Below are positions 44,870 through 63,841 of a stretch of 64,000 nt of DNA, piece after piece; positions within the stretch are counted from its first letter, which is position 1, and every line of letters starts with the position of its first letter. Source of the DNA: Chondrilla cf. caribensis (Eukaryota > Porifera > Demospongiae > Chondrillida > Chondrillidae); NCBI GenBank assembly GCA_964020155.1, contig OZ026563.1:4270440-4334439 (forward strand). The letters run 5' to 3'. The translations under genes were made by a program, and so were the position numbers. The notes below the pieces were generated by a model. The model was not told the origin of the DNA. It did no database searches and was given only the letters and a program-made list of their open reading frames with translations.

Positions 44870-47800
44870 CTGTGCACTGTGACCTAGATCTAGCTGATGG
44901 CATAAACTAAATGCTGAAACAGTTCCCATCTCAATACTTGATAATTTTCAACATATGGAAGAGAATAGGAAAAAAATGCTAACCACCTTTTTGCATAACT
45001 CATAGGAGAGGGTGTGTGTCAACTTGATATTTTCACCAGACCTAGCTGGTGACATGAACTAAATGCTGAAACAATTCCCATCTCAATAGGTGGCCCGTAA
45101 CCCCAGCTACATTCGGAGGTGCTTAATATTTTTTCAATGTATACGATAGTATAGTAGAGAAAACGCTAAGCACCTTTTTGAATAGCTCATAGGAAAGTGG
45201 GTGTGTCAACGTAAGATTTTCACCAGACCTAGCTGGTGACGTGAACTAACTTATGAAACAATTCCCATCTCAATAGGTGGCCCGTAACCCCAGCTACATT
45301 CAAAGGTGCTTAATATTTCAATGTATGGGATAGTATAGGAGAGAAAACGCTAAGCACCTTTTTAAATAGCTGATAGGAAAGTGGGTGTGTCAACATGAGA
45401 TTCTCACCAGACCTAGCGGGTGACATGAAATAACTTATGAAACAATTCCCATCTCAATAGGTGGCCCGTAACCCCAGCTACATTCGGAGATGCTTAATAT
45501 TTCAATGTATGGGATAGTATAGGAGAGAAACGCTAAGCACCTTTTTGAATAGCTGATGGGAGAGTGGGTGTGTCAACGTGATATTTTCCCCAGACCTAGC
45601 TGGTGACATGAACTAACTTATGAAACAATTCCCATCCCAATAGGTGGCCCGTAACCCCAGCTACATTCGGAGGTGCTTAATGTTTATTCCATGTATGCGA
45701 TAGTATGGTAGAGAAAACGCTAAGCACCTTTTTGAATAGCTGATAGGAACGTGGGTGTGTCAACATGAGATTTTCACCAGACCTAGCTGGTGACGTGAAC
45801 TAACTTATGAAGCAATTCCCATCTCAATAGGTGGCCCGTAACCCCAGCTACATTCGGAGATGCTTAATATTTCAATGTATGGGATAGTATAGGAGAGAAA
45901 CGCTAAGCACCTTTTTGAATAGCTGATGGGAGAGTGGGCGTGTCAATGTGATATTTTCCCCAGACCTAGCTGGTGACATGAACTAACTTATGAAACAATT
46001 CCCATCTCAATAGGTGGCCCGTACCCCAGCTACATTCGGAGGTGCTAAATATTTATTCAATGTATGGGATAGTATAGTGGAGAAAACGCTAAGCACCTTT
46101 TTGAATAGCTCATGAGAAAGTGGGCGTGTCAACGTGATATTTTTACCAGACCTAGCTGGTGACGTGAACTAACTTATGAAACAATTCCCATCTCAATAGG
46201 TGGCCCTTAACCCCAGCTACATTCGGAGATGCATAATATTTCAATGTATGGGATAGAATAGTAGAGAAAACGCTAAGCACCTTTTTGAATAGCTGATGGG
46301 AAAGTGGGCGTGTCAACGTGATATTTTTACCAGACCTAGCTGGTGACGTGAACTAACTTATGAAACAATTCCCATCTCAATAGGTGGCCCGTAACCCCAG
46401 CTACATTCGGAGATGCATAATATTTCAATGTATGGGATAGTATAGTAGAGAAAACGCTAATCACCTTTTTGAATGGCTCATGAGAAAGTGGGCGTGTCAA
46501 CGTGATATTTTTACCAGACCTAGCTGGTGACGTGAACTAACTTATGAAACAATTCCCATCTCAATAGGTGGCCCGTAACCCCAGCTACATTCGGAGATGC
46601 ATAATATTTCAATGTATGGGATAGTATAGTAGAGAAAACGCTAAGCACCTTTTTGAATAGCTGATGGGAAAGTGGGCGTGTCAACGTGATATTTTTACCA
46701 GACCTAGCTGGTGACGTGAACTAACTTATGAAACAATTCCCATCTCAATAGGTGGCCCGTAACCCCAGCTACATTCGGAGATGCTTAATATTTCAATGTA
46801 TGGGATAGTATAGGAGAGAAACGCTAAGCACCTTTTTGAATAGCTGATGGGAGAGTGGGCGTGTCAATGTGATATTTTCCCCAGACCTAGCTGGTGACAT
46901 GAACTAACTTATGAAACAATTCCCATCTCAATAGGTGGCCCGTAACCCCAGCTACATTCGGAGGTGCTAAATATTTATTCAATGTATGGGATAGTATAGT
47001 AGAGAAAACGCTAAGCACCTTTTTGAATAGCTCATGAGAAAGTGGGCGTGTCAACGTGATATTTTTACCAGACCTAGCTGGTGACGTGAACTAACTTATG
47101 AAACAAATTCCCATCTCAATAGGTGGCCCTTAACCCCAGCTACATTCGGAGATGCATAATATTTCAATGTATGGGATAGTATAGTAGAGAAAACGCTAAG
47201 CACCTTTTTGAATAGCTGATGGGAAAGTGGGCGTGTCAACGTGATATTTTTCCCAGACCTAGCTGGTGACATGAACTAACTTATGAAACAATTCCCATCT
47301 CAATAGGTGGCCCGTAACCCCAGCTACATTCGGAGGTGCTAAATATTTATTCAATGTATGGGATAGTATAGTAGAGAAAACGCTAAGCACCTTTTTGAAT
47401 AGCTCATGAGAAAGTGGGCGTGTCAACGTGATATTTTTACCAGACCTAGCTGGTGACGTGAACTAACTTATGAAACAATTCCCATCTCAATAGGTGGCCC
47501 GTAACCCCAGCTACATTCGGAGATGCATAATATTTCAATGTATGGGATAGTATAGTAGAGAAAACGCTAATCACCTTTTTGAATAGCTCATGAGAAAGTG
47601 GGCGTGTCAACGTGATATTTTTACCAGACCTAGCTGGTGACGTGAACTAACTTATGAAACAATTCCCATCTCAATAGGTGGCCCGTAACCCCAGCTACAT
47701 TCGGAGATGCATAATATTTCAATGTATGGGATAGTATAGTAGAGAAAACGCTAAGCACCTTTTTGAATAGCTGATGGGAAAGTGGGCGTGTCAACGTGAT

Positions 47801-50800
47801 ATTTTTACCAGACCTAGCTGGTGACGTGAACTAACTTATGAAACAATTCCCATCTCAATAGGTGGCCCGTAACCCCAGCTACATTCGGAGGTGCTAAATA
47901 TTTATTCAATGTATGGGATAGTATAGGAGAGAAACGCTAAGCACCTTTTTGAATAGCTGATGGGAAAGTGGGCGTGTCAACGTGATATTTTTACCAGACC
48001 TAGCTGGTGACGTGAACTAACTTATGAAACAATTCCCATCTCAATAGGTGGCCCATAACCCCAGCTACATTCGGAGATGCATAATATTTCAATGTATGGG
48101 ATAGTATAGGAGAGAAACGCTAAGCACCTTTTTGAATAGCTGATGGGAGAGTGGGCGTGTCAATGTGATATTTTCCCCAGACCTAGCTGGTGACATGAAC
48201 TAACTTATGAAACAATTCCCATCTCAATAGGTGGCCCGTAACCCCAGCTACATTCGGAGATGCATAATATCTCAATGTATGGGATAGTATAGTAGAGAAA
48301 ACGCTAAGCACCTTTTTGAATAGCTGATGGGAAAGTGGGCGTGTCAACGTGATATTTTTACCAGACCTAGCTGGTGACATGAACTAACTTATGAAACAAT
48401 TCCCATCTCAATAGGTGGCCCATAACCCCAGCTACATTCGGAGGTGCTAAATATTTATTCAATGTATGGGATAGTATAGTAGAGAAAACGCTAAGCACCT
48501 TTTTGAATAGCTGATGGGAAAGTGGGCGTGTCAACGTGATATTTTTACCTGACCTAGCTGGTGACATGAACTAACTTATGAAACAATTCCCATCTCAATA
48601 GGTGGCCCGTAACCCCAGCTACATTCGGAGATGCATAATATTTCAATGTATGGGATAGTATAGTAGAGAAAACGCTAAGCACCTTTTTGAATAGCTCATG
48701 AGAAAGTGGGCGTGTCAACGTGATATTTTTACCAGACCTAGCTGGTGACGTGAACTAACTTATGAAACAATTCCCATCTCAATAGGTGGCCCGTAACCCC
48801 AGCTACATTCGGAGATGCATAATATTTCAATGTATGGGATAGAATAGTAGAGAAAACGCTAAGCACCTTTTTGAATAGCTGATGGGAAAGTGGGCGTGTC
48901 AACGTGATATTTTCCCCAGACCTAGCTGGTGACATGAACTAACTTATGAAACAATTCCCATCTCAATAGGTGGCCCATAACCCCAGCTACATTCGGAGGT
49001 GCTTAATGTTTATTCAATGTATGCGATAGTATGGTAGAGAAAACGCTAAGCACCTTTTTGAATAGCTGATAGGAACGTGGGTGTGTCAACATGAGATTTT
49101 CACCAGACCTAGCTGGTGACGTGAACTAACTTATGAAGCAATTCCCATCTCAATAGGTGGCCCGTAACCCCAGCTACATTCGGAGATGCTTAATATTTCA
49201 ATGTATGGGATAGTATAGGAGAGAAACGCTAAGCACCTTTTTGAATAGCTGATGGGAGAGTGGGCGTGTCAACGTGATATTTTTACCAGACCTAGCTGGT
49301 GACGTGAACTAACTTATGAAACAATTCCCATCTCAATAGGTGGCCCATAACCCCAGCTACATTCGGAGATGCATAATATTTCAATGTATGGGATAGTATA
49401 GGAGAGAAACGCTAAGCACCTTTTTGAATAGCTGATGGGAGAGTGGGCGTGTCAATGTGATATTTTCCCCAGACCTAGCTGGTGACATGAACTAACTTAT
49501 GAAACAATTCCCATCTCAATAGGTGGCTCATAACCCCAGCTACATTCGGAGATGCATAATATTTCAATGTATGGGATAGTATAGGAGAGAAACGCTAAGC
49601 ACCTTTTTGAATAGCTGATGGGAAAGTGGGCGTGTCAACGTGATATTTTTACCAGACCTAGCTGGTGACGTGAACTAACTTATGAAACAATTCCCATCTC
49701 AATAGGTGGCCCGTACCCCAGCTACATTCGGAGATGCTTAATATTTCAATGTATGGGATAGTATAGGAGAGAAACGCTAAGCACCTTTTTGAATAGCTGA
49801 TGGGAGAGTGGGCGTGTCAATGTGATATTTTTACCAGACCTAGCTGGTGACATGAACTAACTTATGAAACAATTCCCATCTCAATAGGTGGCCCGTAACC
49901 CCAGCTACATTCGGAGATGCATAATATCTCAATGTATGGGATAGTATAGTAGAGAAAACGCTAAGCACCTTTTTGAATAGCTGATGGGAAAGTGGGCGTG
50001 TCAATGTGATATTTTTACCAGACCTAGCTGGTGACATGAACTAACTTATGAAACAATTCCCATCTCAATAGGTGGCCCGTAACCCCAGCTACATTCGGAG
50101 GTGCTAAATATTTATTCAATGTATGGGATAGTATAGTAGAGAAAACGCTAAGCACCTTTTTGAATAGCTCATGAGAAAGTGGGCGTGTCAACGTGATATT
50201 TTTACCAGACCTAGCTGGTGACGTGAACTAACTTATGAAACAATTTCCATCTCAATAGGTGGCCCGTAACCCCAGCTACATTCGGAGATGCATAATGTCT
50301 CAATGTATGGGATAGTATAGTAGAGAAAACGCTAAGCACCTTTTTGAATAGCTGATGGGAGAGTGGGCGTGTCAACGTGATATTTTCACCAGACCTAGCT
50401 GGTGACGTGAACTAACTTATGAAACAATTCCCATCTCAATAGGTGGCCCATAGCCCTAGCTACATTCGGAGATGCTTAATATTTCAATGTATGGGATAGT
50501 ATAGTAGAGAAAACGCTAAGCACCTTTTTGAATAGCTGATGGGAAAGTGGGCGTGTCAACGTGATATTTTCCCCAGACCTAGCTGGTGACGTGAACTAAC
50601 TTATGAAACAATTCCCATCTCAATAGGTGGCCCTTAACCCCAGCTACATTCGGAGGTGCTTAATATTTATTCAATGTATGGGATAGTATAGTGGAGAAAA
50701 CGCTAAGCACCTTTTTGAATAGCTCATGGGAAGGTGGGCGTGTCAACGTGATATTTTCACCAGACCTAGCTGGTGACGTGAACTAACTTATGAAACAATT

Positions 50801-52782
50801 CCCATCTCAATAGGTGGCCCGTAACCCCAGCTACATTCAAAGGTGCTTAATATTTCAATGTATGGGATAGTATAGTAGAGAAAACGCTAAGCACCTTTTT
50901 GAATAGCTCATGAGAAAGTGGGCGTGTCAACGTGATATTTTTCCCAGACCTAGCTGGTGACATGAACTAACTTATGAAGCAATTCCCATCTCAATAGGTG
51001 GCCCTTAACCCCAGCTACATTCGGAGATGCTTAATATTTCATTGTACGTATGGGATAGTATAGGAGAGAAAACGCTAAGCACCTTTTTGAATAGCTGATG
51101 GGAAAGTGGGTGTGTCAACATGATATTTTCACCAGACCTAGCTGGTGACGTGAACTAACTTATGAAACAATTCCCATCTCAATAGGTGGCCCGTAACCCC
51201 AGCTTCTTTCGGAGGTGGTTAATATTTATTCAATGTATGCGATAGTATAGGAGAGAAAACGCTAAGCACCTTTTTGAATAGCTCATGGGAAGGTGGGTGT
51301 GTCAACATGATATTTTCACCAGACCTAGCTGGTGATGTGAACTAACTTATGAAACAATTCCCATCTCAATAGGTGGCCCGTAACCCCAGCTACTTTCGGA
51401 GATGCTTAATATTTATTCAATGTATGGGATAGTATAGTAGAGAAAACGCTAAGCACCTTTTTGAATAGCTGATGGGAGAGTGGGCGTGTCAACGTGATAT
51501 TTTTACCAGACCTAGCTGGTGATGTGAACTAACTTATGAAACAATTCCCATCTCAATAGGTGGCCCGTAACCCCAGCTACATTCAAAGGTGCATAATATT
51601 TCAATGTATGGGATAGTATAGGAGAGAAAACGCTAAGCACCTTTTTGAATAGCTGATGGGAACGTGGGCGTGTCAACGTGATATTTTTCCCAGACCTAGC
51701 TGGTGACATAAACTAACTTATGAAACAATTCCCATCTCAATAGGTGGCCCTTAACCCCAGCTACATTCGGAGGTGCTTAATATTTATTCAATGTATGGGA
51801 TAGTATAGGAGAGAAACGCTAAGCACCTTTTTGAATAGCTCATGGGAAGGTGGGTGTGTCAACATGATATTTTCACCAGACCTAGCTGGTGACATGAACT
51901 AACTTATGAAACAATTCCTATCTCAATAGGTGGCCCGTAACCCCAGCTACTTTCGGAGATGCTTAATATTTCAATGTATGGGATAGTATAGTAGAGAAAA
52001 CGCTAAGCACCTTTTTGAATAGCTGATGGGAAAGTGGGTGTGTCAACATGATATTTTCCCCAGACCTAGCTGGTAACATGAACTAACTTATGAAGCAATT
52101 CCCATCTCAATAGGTGGCCCGTAATCCCAGCTACATTCGGAGATGCTTAATATTTCAATGTATGGGATAGTATAGGAGAGAAAACGCTAAGCACCTTTTT
52201 GAATAGCTGATGGGAAAGTGGGTGTGTCAACATGAGATTTTCATCAGACCCAGCTACATTTGGAGGTGCTTAATATTTATTCAATGTATGCGATAGTATA
52301 GGAGAGAAAACGCTAAGCACCTTTTTGAATAGCTGATGGGAAAGTGGGTGTGTCATCATGACATTTTCATCAGACCTAGCTGGTGATGTGAACTAACTTA
52401 TGAAACAATCCCATCTCAATAGGTGGCCCGTAACCCCAGCTACATTCGGAGGTGCTTAATATTTATTCAATGTATGGGATAGTATAGTAGAGAAAACGCT
52501 AAGCACCTTTTTGAATAGCTCATGAGAAAGTGGGCGTGTCAACGTGATATTTTTACCAGACCTAGCTGGTGATGTGAACTAACTTATGAAACAATTCCCA
52601 TCTCAATAGGTGGCCCGTAACCCCAGCTACATTCAGAGATGCTTAATATTTCAATGTATGGGATAGTATAGGAGAGAAAACGCTAAGCACCTTTTTGAAT
52701 AGCTGATGGGAAAGTGGGTGTGTCAACGTGATATTTTTCCCAGACCTAGCTGGTGACATGAACTAACTTATGAAACAATTCC
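44870..52782. repeat. 184-bp satellite array, about 43 tandem copies (7.9 kb)
   Basis: The core unit includes GCTAAGCACCTTTTTGAATA, TTTTACCAGACCTAGCTGG, AACTTATGAAACAATTCCCA and AGGTGGCCCGTAACCCCAGC, repeating every 183-189 bp. Two length classes alternate, differing by a TTATT-type insert before CAATGTATG. The first unit (about 44870-45110) is the most diverged, as at array edges. The right edge is abrupt at 52782, in AACAATTCC. Rare variants recur at multiples of the unit: CTAATCACC at about 46457 and 47571 (six units), ATATCTCAATG at about 48268 and 49925 (nine units), and a GTTTATTC...GCGATAGTATGG block at about 45680 and 49008 (eighteen units). Each unit's minus strand can be read as a 65-aa ORF; I regard that as chance. 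Confidence 0.97.
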
Positions 52783-52929
52783 GTGACACCCCCAAGTGTA
52801 ATGAGGGTTACAGGTCATAGTTTCAGAATTTAGCTACCAACCCACATCTAACATAATATAACCGGAACTAAGGTACGTACCGGTTCCGGTGTAATAGACC
52901 ACGTGTCAGTCAGCGGGACACTGGGAGAA

Positions 52930-60106
<7,177 letters not shown>

Positions 60107-60723
60107 TCGTTATGCATATGATTTCAATGATATATGCATTCATCGTGGTTAATGATTGGTTTGAGTATGCAGTGGAACCTCTCTAATTAAGGACACCTTG
60201 GGACCTCCAATATATGTCCTTATTACAGAGGTGTTCTCAATTCAGAGGTCATTTTATACACTTCAGTACTATAGACTGGAACACAGAATGGTGTCCTCAA
60301 TATAGAGGTTTTCCTAATTCAGAGGTTCGTAATAGAGAGGTCCCATGCACACTGTAAATTTGGTAGTATTATTTTATATAATTTTATATAAATTTAATGA
60401 CATTAACATATATATTATACACGACATATACAGTATATGAACTGTAGTAAGCAAAGTCAAGACCATGATATTATATCACAGAGCACAATAGCACTCTGTA
60501 GGGATGACGTGTTATATATCATGAATATTACATTATGGACAAACAGCTTCATGAATACAAATAATTTTATATGCATGTCAGCAACCATGATGATGTACGT
60601 ATACAAGAGGATACATTGTGAATCATAATTTGTATAATATGTATGTGCACATAAATAATATGTACATTAAAAGTTCTATGATTTGAGTGAATTGAACTGA
60701 TGGTCAGCTACGGACAATGGCAA
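60107..60723. other. 3'-3' interval between BMS1 and PPP1R11
   Basis: 617 bp between convergent stop codons. It contains a MITE-like element at 60170-60354 and AT-rich sequence. No gene seen. Confidence 0.6.
60170..60354. mobile_element. about 185-bp pogo-like MITE
   Basis: It begins CAGTGGAACCTCTCTAATTA and continues aggacacc. Its right part is TAATAGAGAGGTCCCATGCA, ending cactg before TA. Imperfect inverted ends and internal repeats of TTCAGAGGT/ACAGAGGTG match the pattern of widespread pogo-type MITEs of invertebrates. Boundaries are approximate. Confidence 0.65.
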
Positions 60724-61446
60724 TCATTCTTGTTTTTGTTGCTTCTTTTTCTTTTTTCCTCGAGAGCTCTTGAATTCATGACAACAATCATCTGAGTCGT
60801 CATCTTCACTGGACGACTCCCCGAAAGCCACAGGTGGGGTGTAAATACAGCAACCTGCACAACAAGAAACCGTGAACAGCAAGAAGGAACGGACACAGGA
60901 GAGCTATCTGCATAAGGAGATAACTAAAAGGGAAGACCATCTTCCGAGAGGTCGTATTCTAGTCGTAGACATGCACTCAGTAAGGGAGGGTCTGTCCTGG
61001 CTAAGGTGTAGTGCTACACCGCTGAAATTTGGACATATAATTTACAAATCCTACGTTCTGTCAACCAAAGTATATTTATAATAACAAGTTACTAAGAGGA
61101 GGTTGTGTAGACAGAGGAGAGAATTGGCCGGAATTACACACTCGACCCCGTACCAAAAGTTAGCGATAAACTAGAGAAACGCTCACATTTTGATGATTTT
61201 TTGCCTAAAAATTCGTTGTCGACAACTTTTTCGTCCCATTTGACTTTCTTGCCAGTATCAGGCTTGTGTAAATGAAGTACCAGAGGCTGTAATAACGAAG
61301 AACAAACGACAGAGAACCGTCAAGTTGTTCAATCTCTTGAAACGAAGAAACTCATAGGCTCGTTCACAAACCTGTTCCGGAACTTCTGTTACAGTAGTGG
61401 TCTGCGTGACCTCTTCTTCGGCCACTCTTTGTGCACACGCTTCCAT
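60724..61446 (-). CDS. PPP1R11: protein phosphatase 1 regulatory inhibitor subunit 11 (inhibitor-3)
   Basis: Small, disordered, heat-stable inhibitor of the PP1 catalytic subunit; the human protein also has ubiquitin-ligase activity. Minus-strand exons 61446-61372, 61286-61187 and 60854-60724 give 101 aa (human 126). Exon 1 has the Thr-rich EEEVTQTTTVTEVPEQ. Exon 2 has LHKPDTGKKVKWDEKVVDNE and LGKKSSK, containing the RVxF-type PP1-binding motif KVKW. Exon 3 completes KCCCIYTPPVAFGESSSEDD and ends in a basic KKKKKQQKQE tail. The cysteine run CCC and the acidic SSEDDDSDD match the family. The His/Cys-rich tail of the human protein is reduced. It is divergent from a possible small gene at 61633. 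Confidence 0.92.
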
Positions 61447-61632
61447 TGAAAGGTTCCAGGTTCTCTATCGGACACACTGAATAAAAAATGCTTTTATATT
61501 TCAACTCAAATCGTTCGACCTATGCACTATCCGGGGTTTATCGCCTAATCTCGTTGTTCTAGATGGTTCCAGTTTGACCTCGAGATTTTGGATTCGGACT
61601 TGGACTTTGATATCACGTGTTGCTCATGTGAT
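61447..61632. promoter_or_regulatory. probable bidirectional promoter upstream of PPP1R11
   Basis: 186 bp between the PPP1R11 ATG and the next plus-strand candidate ATG. It contains TCACGTGT and TCATGTGA E-box-like sites near the plus-strand start. Function inferred from geometry. Confidence 0.4.
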
Positions 61633-61862
61633 ATGGCCGACAAGAAATGCATGCAAAATTTGTTTCTCGGCGTTACCGATGGCTCAAGATGTGTGCTAAT
61701 GGAAGGTACTCTTTCTGACATATTGTGTATGTTTATATTTATTCTTTTTATGGCGTTTCATCTTTTTCTACAGACAATGTATCGATTTGTGGACGCTGTT
61801 TGCTTCAGACATTTGTTCACCATCTCATTCAACGGTACGGAGATGACGTGTGCACGACGTGA
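61633..61862 (+). CDS. possible small Cys-containing protein (53 aa)
   Basis: Two exons, 61633-61705 (donor GGAAG|gtactc) and 61774-61862 (acceptor TTCTACAG, stop TGA), join in phase. The product starts MADKKCMQNLFLGVTDGSRC and contains SICGRCLLQTFVHHLIQRYG. The start has the ATGGCCGAC context shared by other genes here. The CxxC suggests metal binding, but no family is recognised. An alternative donor at 61835 (CAACG|gtacgg) could join a 3' exon at about 61905. It could instead be leader exons of the arrestin gene downstream. Confidence 0.35.
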
Positions 61863-62440
61863 AGCGTTTTCAGCCATTTGATGTTGTGTTTCGTTCATTC
61901 GTAGGTCCTACACAGTTCATGTGTTTGCTCTGAGCGTTCCACCTAGCATCTGGACACGTGCAATGTCAAGCACCGCGGAGTAAGTAACACTATGTAGTCG
62001 GAATCCATGTTAATATTCATCTTGTAGTCTGTATCCATGGTTGCTGTTACATTGAGTAGGTAGTCGATATCCATGGTTAGATTGAGCATGTGGTTGGTAG
62101 CCATGGTTACATTGAGCATGTGATTGGTAGCCATGGTTACATTGATAATGTTGTCAGTATGAATAGTTTCATCTTAGATGCTCCAACAACCTGTGGTCCG
62201 TATCAGGCTGTCAGTTGTGTATCACCATGTACAGACAGCCTCTCACATGTACCTATCTCCATAGTGATTACAGTGTACCCATGCAATGATCTGGAACACT
62301 TGTCACAACCATTTGTCTACACATCATGTGTCCACTAACCCACGCCCACCGTCTTCCTAATAAGGCACTCACATTTTGTTTCTGTTTCCAAAACTGCTTG
62401 CACAGTGCTACACGACACAGTAGTGTAGATAAGAGTTTCC
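61863..62440. other. intergenic or leader region before the arrestin gene
   Basis: No coding exon is supported. It contains a 33-bp tandem repeat and probably the 5' UTR or promoter of the gene starting at 62441. Confidence 0.45.
62005..62160. repeat. 33-bp tandem repeat, about 4 copies
   Basis: The unit contains TAGCCATGGTTACATTGAGC followed by atgtgattgg, becoming more diverged to the left. Confidence 0.8.
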
Positions 62441-63841
62441 ATGGCACCTCCACAAGTATTTGTCATTGAGTTAGAGAATGAGAACAAGGTGTTTTATCCT
62501 GGGCAAACCATCAATGGGAGGGTCATTCTCCACTGTCAGGAGCAGAAGAAGCTTCGTAGCGTCTACCTCACTCTAGTAGGAAGAGCCGACGTTCACTGGT
62601 CAGAACAACGAGGATTTGGGTGTATTCGACGCACAGTCCCTTACAATGCCAAGGAATCCTTCTTCAGCATGCAAGTCAACCTCTGGGGAGAACATGGTGG
62701 GAGTCAACATCTAGAGCCTGGGGTTTACGATTGGCCCTTTTCCTTCCAGCTGCCGTCCACGACCTTGCCCACTTCATATGAAGGTCCCTATGGTAACATT
62801 AGATATTGGTTGGAAGCTCGTATGGATCGACCGTGGAAATTTAACCATGTGACAAAGTTTGCATTCACTGTTCTCGAGCGGGTAGACCTCAACCCATCTC
62901 AGGAAGAGCTAACTGCACCTCGGCGCGGTGAAGGTCAAAAGATGCTGGGTTATCGATGCTGTCAGTCAGACCCTTTAACTCTCGCAGCATCCACTGATCG
63001 AAGTGCCTATTGTGCGGGAGAGAATATCTTATTGAATGCACAACTTGAGAATAGCACAAACCGTGAGATTAGAATGTTGAAGGCTACGCTTAGAAGCAAT
63101 ATCGTGTTTCATGCTCGAGGTGCATCACGTCAACATCAGGATATTGTAGCTCAGATGCAGACACCCGGGGGTATTCCAGCTCGCCATAATTTCAAATGCA
63201 CCCAGCAGCCTCTGTCCATCTCAGCTTGCCCTCCGACTTCCCACACCTGTAGGATCATTCACACGGACTACTTTCTGGATGTGGAGGCTGTGGTGCCCAC
63301 CTCCAAGTCCAATCTTCATGTTACGTTGCCTGTTGTCATCGGTACTGAGCCTCTCAGATCAGTATATCCCACTGGCACCCTACCATCCATTGGATTTGCA
63401 AGTGTAGAAGCAGTCAATATTGCTGACAACCAGTACACTATGGGACAGACTCACTTTGCTCCAGTGTACTCTGTGGTTCAGATGTCTCCTGTAGCCCAGA
63501 GCAAGAGCCAGCCTTCCATCAACCCGCATCCATCAAGTGCCTCGTTGAGACAGAGCAAGAGCCAGCCTTCCATCAACCCGCATCCATCAAGTGCCTCGTT
63601 GAGACAGAGCAAGAAACAACCTTCGATCAACCCGCATCCATCCAGTGCCTTGTTGAGACAGAGCAAGAGACAACCTTCCATCAACCCGCATCCATCCAGA
63701 GCCTCGTTGAGACAGAGCAAGAGACAACCTTCCATCAACCCGCATCCATCAAGTGCCTCGTTGAGACAGAGCAAGAAACAACCTCCTATCAATTCTCGCA
63801 CAGATCCACCCAGTGCCTCGTTGGATCCTTCTGATACCTAG
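62441..63841 (+). CDS. arrestin domain-containing protein (alpha-arrestin, ARRDC2/3/TXNIP type)
   Basis: Alpha-arrestins are adaptors that link membrane receptors and transporters to endosomal sorting and, usually, to NEDD4-family ligases. Single-exon ORF of 466 aa. The arrestin N domain is at about residues 5-155 (VFVIELENENKVFYPGQTIN, LRSVYLTLVGRADVHWSEQ). The arrestin C domain is at about 170-312 (SAYCAGENILLNAQLENSTN; CRIIHTDYFLDVEAVV; LHVTLPVVIGTEPL). The start MAPPQVFVIE fits the family. After residue 350 the tail is six tandem 18-residue repeats of the QSKSQPSINPHPSSASLR type, ending DPPSASLDPSDT. I see no PPxY motif, the NEDD4-binding signature of most animal alpha-arrestins. The exact ARRDC subtype cannot be set by eye, so no symbol is given. 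Confidence 0.9.
   Translation: MAPPQVFVIELENENKVFYPGQTINGRVILHCQEQKKLRSVYLTLVGRADVHWSEQRGFGCIRRTVPYNAKESFFSMQVNLWGEHGGSQHLEPGVYDWPFSFQLPSTTLPTSYEGPYGNIRYWLEARMDRPWKFNHVTKFAFTVLERVDLNPSQEELTAPRRGEGQKMLGYRCCQSDPLTLAASTDRSAYCAGENILLNAQLENSTNREIRMLKATLRSNIVFHARGASRQHQDIVAQMQTPGGIPARHNFKCTQQPLSISACPPTSHTCRIIHTDYFLDVEAVVPTSKSNLHVTLPVVIGTEPLRSVYPTGTLPSIGFASVEAVNIADNQYTMGQTHFAPVYSVVQMSPVAQSKSQPSINPHPSSASLRQSKSQPSINPHPSSASLRQSKKQPSINPHPSSALLRQSKRQPSINPHPSRASLRQSKRQPSINPHPSSASLRQSKKQPPINSRTDPPSASLDPSDT
63496..63820 (+). repeat. in-frame 54-bp coding minisatellite, 6 copies
   Basis: The unit is CAGAGCAAGAGCCAGCCTTC followed by catcaacccgcatccatcaagtgcctcgttgaga. The first two copies are almost identical, while later ones have GAAACAA or GAGACAA. 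It encodes the Ser/Pro/Gln-rich tail of the arrestin protein. Confidence 0.95.

Noticed and set aside
48183..51709. Five nearly identical 65-aa minus-strand ORFs (MSPARSGKNITLTRPL...)
   Set aside because: They are one chance reading frame of the 184-bp satellite, present only in units lacking stops, with no codon-level constraint visible.
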